The position numbers were made by a program, and so were the translations under genes. Of a stretch of 64,000 nucleotides of DNA, positions 8,795 to 19,224 are shown one piece after another. Location of the stretch: assembly GCA_030220185.1 (NCBI GenBank), contig JASPKZ010005703.1:310001-374000 (forward strand), in the 5' to 3' direction. The DNA comes from Diploptera punctata. Its lineage: Eukaryota > Arthropoda > Insecta > Blattodea > Blaberidae. Below the pieces are notes generated by a model. That model was not told where the DNA came from and did not search any database. It was given only the letters and a program-made list of their open reading frames with translations. Every line of letters starts with the position of its first letter. The stretch's first letter is position 1.

Positions 8795-9276
8795 TATAGT
8801 GGACAACTAGTAACAAAACCTAATTTTATAATGTGTTGTCTACAATATTTTATCTCTGTTCAGAGTATTTTAGTATAATTATGTTGTATATTTAGTAAAT
8901 ATAATGAAATTTATTTATAGCAAACGATATATTTAGAGAAAGAGTAACGTGGGCTTTGGAGAAAAAAACACACGATAAATCACAAACATTGTTATATTCT
9001 GCAATTTTTGGTGCTAGTTTCATATGAGAATTTAAAGTAAACATAAGCGGAGAAGGCGATTTTCACGGTTCATCAGAACACATTTTTAAAGCAGTCCAAG
9101 ATGCAAATATTATTATACTTCCAGAAAAAAGTAAAGGAAAGTTTATTTATGTAGTTATAAGAAATCATCATTAAAGTGTATTTTATGTTTTGTGTTTTGG
9201 TAGAATAAAGTAAGCTATAGGTTTTGTTGCCTAGTAACTACGAACTAAAGCGTCACTGATTGTTACAATAGTAGAA
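8795..9276 (+). repeat. Repeat X, copy 1, with trace of an unknown ORF
   Basis: This matches the inverted block at 11420-13800 and the copy at 45610-46015. Shared landmarks are GTGTTGTCTACAATATTTTA, AGAGAAAGAGTAACGTGGG and CGTCACTGATTGTTA. A frame from about 8923 to 9173 reads RERVTWALEK, then GASF, a single in-frame TGA, GEGDFHGSSEHIFKAVQDAN, and ends GKFIYVVIRNHH followed by TAA. AATAAAG follows at about 9206. I do not recognise the protein. This is the only copy keeping the second half of the ORF; the other two are deleted there. Confidence 0.6.
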
Positions 9277-9866
9277 ATAGTATATTACGATGCGAGGTTG
9301 GGAAGTGGTTTTTATAGAATTGAGGAAAAATGTTTAAAAACCGAGCGATAGACAGGTTTTTAATTTCCGAGATTCTGTAAAATACTTCACAAACGTCGTT
9401 GTACATTATATTTTGCGCGATGGTGTTTTCAAAATGATAAATAATAGTAAAATAATAACATCTTTGTTGGAAATATTTGCGTTCATTATAAACAATTGAC
9501 TAACGTTAACAGTGTGGGCAATGTTTATTAGGTGAAACAACAGGAGGCCTTGAGAACAATTATTGATAACATGTCTGCAAGTACGTATTTATTGTTTTAC
9601 ATTGTTTCAAATAAAGTTCAGTTCATTTAAAATGCAGTGATTTGTTTTGTATAATTTATATTAACACTACCATTTGGATATTTTCTGTATATACATTGTA
9701 CGTAGTATGCATAGAAGGAGTGGTTTTACTTCCCGCACGTGGTTGTAAATGTAATATTACAGTATAGTTATTTAGGTTGGCAACCCCGAAATGTAGGAAG
9801 TTGAACTTTCAATAATGGTCGCCATTGCTGGTAAGTACGACAAAACGGAACTCTCGCGCAAAAAAT
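9277..9866 (+). repeat. 590-bp repeat, copy 1 of 5
   Basis: It begins ATAGTATATTACGATGCGAG and ends CTCGCGCAAAAAAT. A hairpin occupies roughly bases 37-105 of the unit, with ACAGAAT/ATTCTGT outer and AAAAACC/GGTTTTT inner stems. TTTTGCGCGATGGTGTTTTC occurs internally and its inverse closes the unit. No open frame is conserved between copies. It has no tRNA head, terminal inverted repeat or clear target duplication, so its class is unknown. It abuts repeat X directly. Confidence 0.75.
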
Positions 9867-10289
9867 CATTTTATGATTCACCCATAATATTAATTTAAAT
9901 CAAAACTAAATTATAAACACATTTTTTTTAGTTTTTATTCTCGGAGCACGTAGTAATAAGTAATTTAATTTAAATCAAGCTAAATTATAAATACATGTTT
10001 TAGTTTTTATTCTCGGAGCAAGTATTGATACATTCTTATGTGAACTCATCTTCAAGCAAGCATCAGGACTGTCAGCAATCAGCTTAGCCAGGCCGAAAGC
10101 TATGAATTCGGCACTAATTACGCTGATTATGGGCATTTTATTTTTCATCCTTCAACCCCCCCCCCCCATGCAGATGGTGAACGGAACTCAGCGACTCCGA
10201 AACTATGGATTATACACTAATATTATTGAAACTTTCTACATCCCACCACCTCACACCCTATTGGTCTCTTTACCCCCTCCCGTACTATA
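9867..10289. other. Unassigned, with an 80-bp near-duplicate and a poly-C run
   Basis: AAATCAAACTAAATTATAAACAC...TTTTTATTCTCGGAGCA is repeated at about 9898-9950 and 9974-10020. A C-run lies at 10157-10167. Otherwise I see nothing recognisable. Confidence 0.5.
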
Positions 10290-10520
10290 ATTTATAGATT
10301 GCAAGTTAGATAAGAAATATAATGAAACAATAAGAACCGAATTAAACATCTACAGTGTTATGGATAAAATTCAAAATTGAAGATCTAACTGGCTCCATCA
10401 TCTAGAAGGAATGACACCTAATAGATTACCACACATTTTGCTGCATACCAACCCAAAGGAAAAATAAATGCTGGATGCCCCATAACTAGATGGAGGGATA
10501 TAGTCTCTTGATGTGGAACT
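10290..10520 (+). pseudogene. LINE-C C-terminal fragment
   Basis: The frame from about 10297 reads KYNETIRTELNIYSVMDKIQ and then NWLHHLEGMTPNRLPHILLH after one stop. This is the LINE-C pattern (RxELxIxSxxDKI, W-xHL-RM--NRLP). It is truncated at both ends, with two or more lesions. Confidence 0.6.
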
Positions 10521-11013
10521 GGTCTGTGGCCTAACTCCATTGCGTAGATGATGTCAAACGTGTATCACATCTGGCTGAAATTAAAAGCCTGTAGAGTTCC
10601 AGAATTACGTTGGAATTTACAGTATATAGGCCTACAATTATTTTTATAGGCTTATTTATAGATTATATTGTCTGCTGTTGTTAACTGACGAAACGGATTG
10701 AATATTAAATGAAACTAATCATTATTCGCAGGAAAAAAATACTTAAATCTATAGTTTCTGGATTTTATTTAAATTATAAATTACTGCAGCGATATCGATA
10801 GAAAGGAAGAATTAGATAGTTGAATTAGTAGATATATCCAGATATGAAACTAAGCGGCTGAACATATGTCATGCCTCTAATTTTGAACAGTTATATCTAG
10901 AGACCGGATTTTAAAAGAAAAAGTGTTATTAAAATGGACAAAGAGACAAACTTTTTCAAAAATACCTTAAAAGATCTCTTGTATTGAGGAGAATTCTCAT
11001 TAATAAAAAATGA
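10521..11013. other. Unassigned AT-rich stretch
   Basis: No LINE motif, tRNA-like box or long inverted repeat was found. Confidence 0.35.

Positions 11014-11072
<59 letters not shown>
11014..11072. repeat. (ATT)n microsatellite, about 20 units
   Basis: Uninterrupted ATT repeat. On the minus strand it makes an isoleucine-rich spurious ORF. No retroelement end is evident on either side. Confidence 0.95.
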
Positions 11073-11073
<1 letters not shown>

Positions 11074-11547
11074 GTAGGTTTTGATCAACAAATTATTGAC
11101 GTATGAAATATTACTGAAAATTGTTGTATATGCTTACTGCATAATGTGAGAAAAGCTCACATACAACGGATAATGTGAGAAGTCACTTATCTCTCTTATC
11201 AATAAGACGCTTGGTCATGCTTACCAACAGATAATTCCTTGCGCCTCAAGTTCAACCGTTGTTTTTCTCTTCAAGTAATGCTAGGTAGCTCACTTTGATA
11301 ATATCGCTGGCTCCGACAAGTAACACAAGAAAGTATCTATACATCATTTCGAGTCTCGTAGTGTCATATAGCGTATATTATCTGCTGAGAACTAATTTTA
11401 TTGAATTAACACGTTTTATCTACCATTATAACAATCAGTGACGCTTTAGTTCGTAGTTACTAGGCAAAAAACCTAGGCCTATACTTTATATTCTAACAAA
11501 ACACAAAACACGCTATCAAAACATAGGTTAAAAAAATATAAAATGCA

Positions 11548-11687
11548 CTATCGCCCACCATATCATCGGGGTAACGTAATTCCGCCTTCCAAGTGCCCCA
11601 ACCTAAGAAATGGATTACAATTCCGCCAATGCCAGGAGAAAGCCAAATATGTAAAAAAGAACAACCTGGTGGCTTTAGACTATAAAC
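11548..11687 (+). repeat. Repeat E module, solo copy
   Basis: It contains CACCATATCATCGGGGTAAC, GCCCCAACCTAAGAAATGG and GACAACCTGGT... (here AACAACCTGGTGGC). The same module forms the 3' half of the composite SINE at 36580-36931 and, inverted, the one at 18160-18545. No tRNA head is attached here. Confidence 0.6.
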
Positions 11688-12284
11688 ATAGTATACTACG
11701 ATGCGAGGTTGGGAAGTGGATTTTACAGAATCGAGGAAAATGTTTAAAAATCGAGCATTAGCCAGGTTTTTAATTTACGAGATTCTGTAAAACATTTCAC
11801 AAACGTGCGCTGTAATTATTTTTTGCGCGACGGTGTTTTCAAAGTAATAAATAATAGTAAAATAAACATCTTTGTTGGAAATATTAGCATTCATTATAAG
11901 CAATTGACTAACGTTAACAGTGTGGACAATGTTTATTAGATGAAACAACAAGAGGCCGTGAGATCAATTTACTAATTAAATGGCGGCAAGTACGTATTTA
12001 TTGTTTATATTGCTTCACATAAAGTTCAGTTCATTTAAGATGCAGAGATTTGTTTTCGTGTAATGTAGTCTATATTAACACTACCTTATGGATATTTTTT
12101 GTATATACATTGTATGTAGTATACATAGAGGGCAGTGGTTTTACTTTCCATACGCGCTTTGTAATATGTAATATTACAGTATAGTATTTTATTACAGTAT
12201 AGTTATTTAGGTTGGCATCTCCGAAATGTAGGAAGTTGAACTTTCAATGCCGCCATTGCGACAAAACGCACTATCGCACAAAAA
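11688..12284 (+). repeat. 590-bp repeat, copy 2 of 5
   Basis: Start ATAGTATACTACGATGCGAG and end CTATCGCACAAAAA match the family, including the hairpin after ACAGAATCGAGG. Indels and substitutions are scattered. It lies between repeat E and the middle piece of repeat X. Confidence 0.75.
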
Positions 12285-12413
12285 GTTAGATGTTAGGTCT
12301 AACAACAATGTTTGTTGATTTATCGTGTTTTTTTTTTCTTCATCCAAAGCCCACATTACTCTTTCTCTAAACATATCGTTTCCGCAATAAATAAATTTCA
12401 TTAAATATACTAA

Positions 12414-13601
12414 CGGTCTTACTAATAAAAATCTCTAATACAGGCTTTCATCAGTTGTTTAATTATACAATATATAAGCCTTATGTAGATCACGTATAAT
12501 TTCCTTACTAATAAACGTTGTGCCGGAGCTATATAACAAAACAGCAGTTATACACAATACGTCACATATTCGTCATCATAATGACGTCAGAACAATATTA
12601 CTCGCAGTTGTAACAGAAATAAAACAACATCAACTAGTGATTAATTGTGTAAGAAATGAATATGGATAAGAATTAATAGAGATTCCCTAATTGAGGAGGT
12701 ACAGGAAAAAATAAGTGTGTTTTAATTTATATACATTTCCTTTACGCTATGTCAAATAAAACGTAGAATTGGTTTCACAGATAATGTGCTGCCATCTAAC
12801 GTCAAGAATTTCGACCAATTCTTGGAAACTAATAAAAGCTTTCCCATTACTTATGAATTATATGCAGTGTTTTAAGATGCGTTAGAAAACGTTCAAAACA
12901 GTAGGAAATGTTACCGACAAAAAAAAATATCATTTGAAGCGAAAAAAAAAATCAGTATAGTTTGACCGGGAATCGAACCTACGACCTCACACATGGTAGT
13001 CAGAAGCTCTAAGCACAAGACTACCAAATTAATATGTAGCTTCTTGCAATAATAGTACCTCTATACTTAAATACATTTTCATATCGTGTGTGTTATGTAT
13101 TAAAGATGCAAGAAAGTTTTCTTAAAATAATATTATGAAGCATATAAACTACATTCAGGTTAAATCTTGTCTACAGCAATTATTGTATAACATATCCTTT
13201 TGTGATTCAATGTTCAATTTTAAAATATTGTTAGGCCTAATCGAGAATGAGTGTAACGAAAGGCATTTTATGATGCTTTTATTTTCCTACCCAGAGCTTT
13301 ATTAATATTATTTATGCCCTGTGCATCCATCAAACAGTCGTTAAAGAGTTGAATTTTGGGTTAAATTTAAGGAAACTTTCATCAATATCATAAGAAAACA
13401 ATCAGTTGATCTTGATGTCCGACATTTTGTCTAGTTATAGAATCCTTAAACAAGGCTGCAGGCATGTATAACGATTCCCATGTAAAGTTGTACAACTCTT
13501 CTACACTGAACAGCTAATACAATGTTTATTAGTAAGAATTTTTCAACTGAGATGTGTATAAACCTTGTATGAAAGTTATATATGGATTATTAGTAAGAGG
13601 G
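12414..13601. mobile_element. TAA-flanked inverted-repeat element (PIF/Harbinger-like, non-autonomous)
   Basis: The ends share TCTTACTAATAA in inverted orientation (from 12417, and up to about 13598) and sit between TAA at 12411-13 and 13602-4. Comparing repeat X copies shows the target was continuous across this point. Subterminal CTTACTAATAA copies recur near 12512 and, inverted, near 13530. Three-base TWA duplications are a PIF/Harbinger trait, but the ends are short and no transposase remains, so the class is tentative. Confidence 0.55.
12955..13032 (-). repeat. tRNA-like SINE head
   Basis: The minus strand reads TTGGTAGTCTTGTGCTTAGA as an A-box region and GGTTCGATTCCCGGTCAAA as a good B box, about 50 bp apart, followed downstream by an A/T-rich run. 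The spacing and lack of acceptor pairing argue against a functional tRNA. It lies inside the 12414-13601 element. Confidence 0.4.
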
Positions 13602-13829
13602 TAAATGTATAACATACTAAAATACGCTGAACAATGATAAAATATTGTAGACAACACGTTACAAAATTAGGTTTAGTAGCTCGCTGCCTTAGAACACGAC
13701 CGAACATCTCGTTACTAAACCTCTGCTTTTGTAACTAGTCATCTAAACAACTATTACTGAACATCACAAAAATTAAATAGTAGACTTGAAACAGGCCGTT
13801 TAGCGCTGAAACAGGAAGTTTCTGCCACC

Positions 13830-13990
13830 GCTATATTAACTAACTCTCTAGCACTATCGAACACGGAGATTCATTCCCCGAGCGGACATAAGCTCTTCAC
13901 ACTTCCTTATCCTGAGCTACATTTTCCAATCATTTCCTTTACATTCACCTCCCTCAAGGCATAGTGAATGTTATTTTTCCCTCTTCATTC
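13830..13990 (-). pseudogene. LINE-B 3' end with AGTT-type tail
   Basis: The minus strand carries the end of the LINE-B coding region (GTTCGATAGTGCTAGAGAGT and then TAGTTAA). It matches the ends at 28016 and 40110. Only the last ~150 bases remain. Confidence 0.6.
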
Positions 13991-13994
13991 TTGG

Positions 13995-14045
13995 ACAGTC
14001 GGCCGCGATGGACTAGTCCCGAGAATCGCGGGTTCCGATTTTTTT
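13995..14045 (+). repeat. SINE-C head remnant
   Basis: GTCGGCCGCGATGGACTAGT followed by GCGGGTTCCGATT looks like the tRNA-like head of SINE-C with the stretch between A and B boxes largely deleted. Too short to be sure. Confidence 0.35.
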
Positions 14046-14149
14046 TGCACTGAAGAGAGTCGTACAGATTAATCAAATAAGTCACATACTGTACATGTTC
14101 TTCATGGGAAATCAAATACCTCTAATAACAGTTATATCCCTTAGACTGA

Positions 14150-14230
14150 GACAGACAGGCCACGTGGCACGAATGGAGAATGAGAGAAGGCTTAGAAACA
14201 TCTTGTTGGAAAAACAGAAGGAAAGTGTTC
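14150..14230 (+). pseudogene. LINE-B fragment
   Basis: The frame reads LRQTGHVARMENERR, corresponding to RLRWAGHVARMGNERR of longer LINE-B copies. It is isolated and very short. Confidence 0.5.
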
Positions 14231-14294
14231 AGTAGGTTGTCGATGAATGCTTGTAAGCCCTTGTTTCTCTCAACGAATCATTGGCGTTCTCCCA

Positions 14295-14622
14295 TACTAA
14301 TTTAGTTACACTTGTTTTCGGATAGATGTCATTGAGTGGCCCGAAGTCAGCGTTCCGCCTCATAGTGACATCTAGGAAACCAAGGTAGTACTAGGATGGG
14401 AAAATTCGGTAAATTTTGCTTAGAGGCCTTTTCATTCGGGTTTAAGGATTTTTACGAGCCTGAAAGTCTTCAGAATCGGGACCCACAGTTTTAAGTTCCT
14501 CTCGGATGACTTTCTCCTTGGATTTTTCCATCTTAAAAAATCTTTCGACCCCGGCTGGGTTTGAACCAGCCACCCTTGGGACCAGAGGCAAGGAGCTTAA
14601 TCACTAGTCCACCGATATCCAC
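14295..14622 (-). repeat. SINE-C copy 1
   Basis: On the minus strand the head reads GGTGGACTAGTGATTAAGCT and GGTGGCTGGTTCAAACCCAG (B-box like). A body with GGTCGAAAGATTTTTTAAG and GACTTTCAGGCTCGTAAA follows. Copies in the same orientation lie at 50215-50548 and 62820-63118. Confidence 0.7.
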
Positions 14623-14629
14623 TTACTTA

Positions 14630-15136
14630 CTTACTTACTCACTGGCACTCTCCAACCCATAGGTTCATGGCAGCGCGGACATAAGCTCTCCATACATCCT
14701 TATCCTGAGCTAATGCTTTCCAGTCATTCCCTGTATAAACTACTTCCCTCAAATCATGGTTAATGTTATTCTCCCACCTCATTCTTGGTCTACCAACTGG
14801 GCGTTTTCCCTCTGGCTTTCCTGCAAGAAGCTTCCATGCAAGTCTTTCATTCCCCATACGTGCCACTAGTCCTGCCCATCGCAGTCTACGAGACTTAACT
14901 GTTCTTATTATATCTGGCTTCCTATAAAGACCATGTAGTTCATTGTTATGTAGTCTTCTCCATTCACCTGTCTGTTCATCTCTCTTTGGTCCAAAAATTT
15001 TCCTAAGATCTTTATTCTCAAAAACTTGTAATCTCCTTTCGTCCCTTAAAGTAAGAGTCCATGTTTCGCACCCATATAATATAACTGGTAGAATAATAGT
15101 TTTATATATTTTCAGTTTAACTCGATGTCCACTGTA
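14630..15136 (-). pseudogene. LINE-B C-terminal part, AGTA tail
   Basis: Minus-strand frames give GCETWTLTLRDERRL, ERRLHNNELHGLYRKPDI-like sequence, SRRLRWAGLVARMGNERLAW, then GKRPVGRPRMRWENNINHDL and AQDKDVWRAYVRAAMNL. A tail of AGTAAGTAAGTAAGTAAGT follows at 14622-14640. This is one of the cleaner LINE-B tails, open from about 14866 down. It is 5' truncated at the AAT microsatellite. Confidence 0.75.
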
Positions 15137-15160
15137 ATAATAATAATAATAATAATAATG

Positions 15161-15223
<63 letters not shown>
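15137..15223. repeat. (AAT)n microsatellite, about 29 units
   Basis: Nearly pure AAT repeat with one ATG interruption, directly at the 5' truncation point of the LINE-B copy. Confidence 0.95.
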
Positions 15224-15224
<1 letters not shown>

Positions 15225-17255
15225 ATTTGTTGATGTTTAGATAATTATATAATAATAATATTTATTTTATCTGATAAAGTTAGGACATTAGTATCTTATA
15301 TTTGACTTCACTAAGAACAGTTTTGTTGCTTTATTACATTACAAATATACTCGTATAATATGAAATTATCAAAGTTACACAAATAGTTAAACACTGTCCA
15401 ACGATTAAACATTGATCTTGAGATTTCTCTACTTTCCCCACTCTCCGATTGTTATTTTATGAAATTGAAAAATTTTTCCCTTCTACCCTTGAATTTAAAT
15501 GTATCATATATTGAAAATTACAGTGCATAGTTTGAAAGAAAGAGCAATTATCACAGGAATGATTTAAAAATATTCTGATCGTATTCTGTGATTTAAAAAA
15601 ACATACTATTAAAAAAAATTATATGCAGCGCAAATGGTGCATGATACACAATTCACAAGTAAGATGAAAGGATGTTATTAACTCACGTAATATTCTCACT
15701 GCCACCTGGATGGTACATACCTGCAAACAAGAATATACTTGGTTTTAATGTGGCGAACATATGACGTCAAAATATTACAATAGTTTAAGTATGAACCAAG
15801 TTTTACAGCCAATGTCTTTGTCTCTAGCACGCAATCCATATTGTTCATGGTAAACAATAAACCAATGAAAGACATGTTTGAACTTTGCAACTCCTTAATC
15901 TTATCAAGGGAATCTGTTGTAAACATGTGCATGACTTCCAGACTCTGCCAATTTTAAGGAAAATATATTGCTCGCCCAAGTTCAGTCAGCACGGCTAGAG
16001 GGGAAGCACTAGTGTCGCCAAATTGTTTCGATTTGTAAGGGAGAATCCCTAAAACACATGTGAAATATCATTACATGGTTGTCAAATTAGTCATTTAGTC
16101 GGCGGCGGCTAAAGTTTTTGGATCATTACGATGTTATTCATCAGCCGGCTAAAAACCATTAAAAAAAGAGATTTTGATGTCATGTGTTGCACTAGCTAAT
16201 GAAGTAAGTGTACGCATAATTTTGCGGCAAATCTTTAAATGAGGAGTTGAATTGAATATGGGCACAATTAAAAAATATACATTTTGAGATATTAGCAATT
16301 GATATATACCTAAATGCATAACATTGTTTATTTTAATTGATACAATCAGCCGCTGAACCTGCTGTAATCGAGATATCGAAACGAAACTTTCAGGTTCACC
16401 AACTACAAAATGGCGAGTTCAAAAATTCATTGAACGGAAAAAGGGTAAAACATATGCCTATATTCCATTCAACTCCTCAAATATAGCCCTATTATTAAGT
16501 AAAATGTAAAAACCATCAGTCCTATCAGAGATTCTGTGTTTTGCAACAAACTGGTATGAAACCAGAGCTTCATAAATGCTAATCAAAATTTGTCATCATG
16601 TAACTAAGCGCTAAATATTCCCGCTCTTAGATTGTTGATGTATAACTATCAAACAAGGAAAATAACTTACTCTATCCAGTATTGTTAGTTTGGCGCTACA
16701 AAAAGTGCAGCAATGATGATTGACTTAAACTTTAAACGTATTTTTCTCGAAACTTACAGAATGCCGCATAGTCGGTTGATGCATAATGCCGTCCATTTAA
16801 AATCACAGTGTTAATCATCTCTATATTATCAGCCTCACAATACAACACAGCGGGCGGGAATTGGCAACATGTAATGAGGAAGGCAAACGAAGGATAGCTC
16901 TTTCCCCCGTAGTAATATGGTTGCCGGTTACTGTAGGCGACGGATCATTCAAAAGCACAGTATTTGCCAACGTTCCCCTCCCTATCCAATAGCACATTAC
17001 AGGGGTTAAGAGAAGGAAGAGAAACGACAGCACATTCCTAGCATATGTTCCGCGTGCAGATTTAATTTGGGCCAATACCAGAACATAAAAGCACGATAAT
17101 GTACCAGAAAGGTCGTCTGTTGACTAAAAATAATGTAATATAAGAAAGGACATCTGTTAACTAAAAATAATGTAATGTGAACCTACATTTCAATAGATTA
17201 TTGATTCAAATCAGTATTTCCAATCAATAAATCCACCCCCCCTTTCCTTAGTTCA
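15224..17255. other. Two kilobases without a recognised element
   Basis: Unique-looking AT-rich DNA. The only structure is a ~45-bp imperfect tandem duplication at about 17105-17180 (GTCTGTTGACTAAAAATAAT and ATCTGTTAACTAAAAATAAT). Short ORFs at 15696-15932 and 16821-17075 on the minus strand show no domain and no codon pattern that convinces me. Confidence 0.5.
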
Positions 17256-17259
17256 GCCT

Positions 17260-17450
17260 TTCCCTTTGTAAATATACTTGTAGGTGCCCCATGTCGCTCG
17301 GTACACAATCTGACAGGAGAGGTTTGTAAACTCTGGATCGCAAACATACTTTTTTGACCACACAAGAACATGGAGAGCCTACCCAGATGAGTGATCAGCT
17401 TAATATTAGGGCCACCTCCGAGACAACATGAACATTTTAAGACAAGTCTC
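17260..17450 (-). repeat. Repeat I, copy 1
   Basis: Minus strand carries GAGCTGATCACTC-like sequence (here AAGCTGATCACTCATCTGGG), CTCTCCATGTTCTTGTGTGG and CTGTCAGATTGTGT. The same order recurs at 33890-34130, 49320-49500 and 50030-50150. It is probably a SINE or the 3' end of a longer retroelement. Confidence 0.6.
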
Positions 17451-17539
17451 ACCATTCACTCATGTACTCATAAGAATGCGAAAATGATAGAGTGTTTATT
17501 ATGGCTAAATAGTTTTCGGAAGTTTTTGTTTGTTTCCAG

Positions 17540-17816
17540 AAATTTCCAACAAAAATGAAAAGATTCATGATGGCAAAAATATCAGTAATATACCAAATAA
17601 AGTGTGCAGACTGTGATAAGCTATACATAGGGAACACAAAGAGAAATTTAACCATTAGAACTAAGGAAAACATGAGAAATATTTTTAAAAAATGGAAAAA
17701 ATCTGCAGTAACTGCTCACGCTTGGTCAGAAAAACATAGAATCGAACATAAAATTGATGTAAACACTAGATTATTAAAACAGATAGAAAACAAATTAACT
17801 CTACATATGGGGAAAT
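17540..17816 (+). pseudogene. Penelope-like element GIY-YIG endonuclease fragment
   Basis: The ORF from 17555 reads SVIYQIKCADCDKLYIGNTK, RNLTIRTKENMRN, KKSAVTAHAWSEKHRIEHK and ends at a stop. The pattern IYxIKCxxCxKxYIGxTxRxLxxRxKEH, then SAVxxHAxxxxHxI, is the GIY-YIG nuclease of Penelope-like elements. There G replaces the usual Y of GVY with V-I-Y, and the conserved H of KEH is N (KEN). No PLE reverse transcriptase is found upstream, so it is a 5'-truncated remnant. Bacterial-type GIY-YIG homing enzymes are unlikely in this context. Confidence 0.7.
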
Positions 17817-18159
17817 AAATCTACATCGAACGAGGAGGGAATCTTGAATTTTGAAATTCCCGGGGAGAGAGTTTAATACGCAATTTCTTTGGACCACAAA
17901 AAGAAGGAGCAGGAGATGACATCCAGGACCAACAACTTAAAGATGATCAGTCTGTACAAGCTCTCTGTACAAGATGCTCTGAAACATGTCCTACAAGAAA
18001 CAACCAATATGAGATAAAATGGCAACAGACTCAACTTATTTATTATTGAGTTTAAATGTTAAAGCGTCTACACAATTTACAATGGATCCATGGGTTTGAG
18101 TTGTATTCATAGAGTTTTATTTTTAGGGGATAGATTTTGAATTGGAATATATATATTGC

Positions 18160-18545
18160 AAATGCCCCAGGTTGTCTTTCGACATTCCTGGTTTGTCTCC
18201 TGACATGGCGTATTTGTAACCAATTTCTGAGGTTGGGACGCCTGGAAAACGGGGTAACGTTGCCCAGATGATATGATGGGTGATGATGATGATGATAGTG
18301 GTGCGCCAGGAGAGTCCCAAATCCTAAGCTTAATCTAAGATGAATATGAATGATGATGATTGCGATGGCCATATGATTTCAAGGACCGTTTGGGCCTTAA
18401 AGTTTTCCTGACATTTGTCTTACAGTTGAGGAAAAACCCCGATATAAACCTCGCCCAGAAAACTGTCCCGACCGGGGATCGAACCCGGGCCCGCTGCGTG
18501 ACAAAGCAGCACGCTATCTCGAGACCACAGCGGTGGACATGTTTA
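18160..18545 (-). repeat. Composite SINE A-E (tRNA head + E module)
   Basis: On the minus strand the tRNA-like head starts near 18541 (CCACCGCTGTGGTCTCGAG, B box GGGTTCGATCCCCGG). The A body ends GGCCATCGCAATCATCATC. A linker follows, and from about 18290 to 18160 comes the E module (CCCAACCTCAGAAATTGG, GACAACCTGGGG). The same A-linker-E order occurs at 36580-36931. No target duplication could be fixed here. Confidence 0.7.
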
Positions 18546-19224
18546 AATTGTAATTTTGATTAATTGTACTAAGATTGAGAATTTATGTTTGTAAATAAAA
18601 ATGAAATAAAAGTAATTGATTGAATACGTTTGCAGTTGCGATGACTGTTGAGACTCTCCTGTGAGTTTTGGAAAGACTTTACCTTCCTGTTTTTATCGAA
18701 TCAATTATCCTTAGGATCTAAAGAAGTTGGAACACCTCGCTTAATTATATTTATACGATAGAATTGAGAGTAAGAAGTGACCCCCCGTGAGTTATCGGCA
18801 TTGTATCTTAATTCCAAGCAGTTTAATTTCATGAACACGATACTCAATCTCATTGCATTGATGAAACGCAAGAAAACACAGCAGGGAGTGCAAAACCTTT
18901 CATCCACTTAGCGGTACATTACAGCCTCCTGGATGCCATCTGGACATGATCAGCATCCCGCACTTTCGACTTTGTTACTCTATAACAGCACTTACCTCCC
19001 CAGTATTTTACCAAAGAATGACATTAACTGAGGACGCCACTGTAATATGGGCGTATGATGGAATATGATAATCTGAAATAAATTAAGTTTAAAATTTAGC
19101 AAACAAATTTCGTCCAAACTGATTAATTTGAAGAAAAATGAAGTATCTACATTGATATATATTACTCTGAGCTGCATAATCAATACAGAAACAAATTATC
19201 TTTTTCTTCTTCGGCTTTCCCCCA
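18546..19224. other. Unassigned stretch
   Basis: AT-rich DNA with no repeat family I could match elsewhere in the window. Confidence 0.35.

Larger units (their letters stand above)
11420..13800 (-). repeat. Repeat X, copy 2 (minus), broken by three other elements
   Basis: Read on the minus strand, repeat X is visible at about 13800-13604, 12413-12286 and 11547-11420. The middle piece encodes MKFIYCGNDMFRERVMWALD, the best-preserved start of the unknown ORF seen at 8923. Between the pieces lie a TAA-flanked inverted-repeat element (12414-13601), the 590-bp repeat (11688-12284, plus orientation) and a repeat-E module (11548-11687). X predates these insertions. Confidence 0.6.

Noticed and set aside
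9277..9866. Helitron interpretation of the 590-bp repeat
   Set aside because: It does not start with TC or end with CTRR, and its hairpin is near the start, not just before the end.
10897..11091. Isoleucine-rich ORF resembling a membrane segment
   Set aside because: It is the translation of an ATT microsatellite.
17555..17818. GIY-YIG homing endonuclease from a mitochondrial or bacterial insertion
   Set aside because: The motif spacing and the SAVxxHAW stretch fit Penelope-like elements, and nothing organellar or bacterial surrounds it.
18362..18541. Functional tRNA genes at the SINE heads
   Set aside because: Heads lack closed acceptor stems, recur with shared bodies and are flanked by target duplications, so they are SINE promoters.
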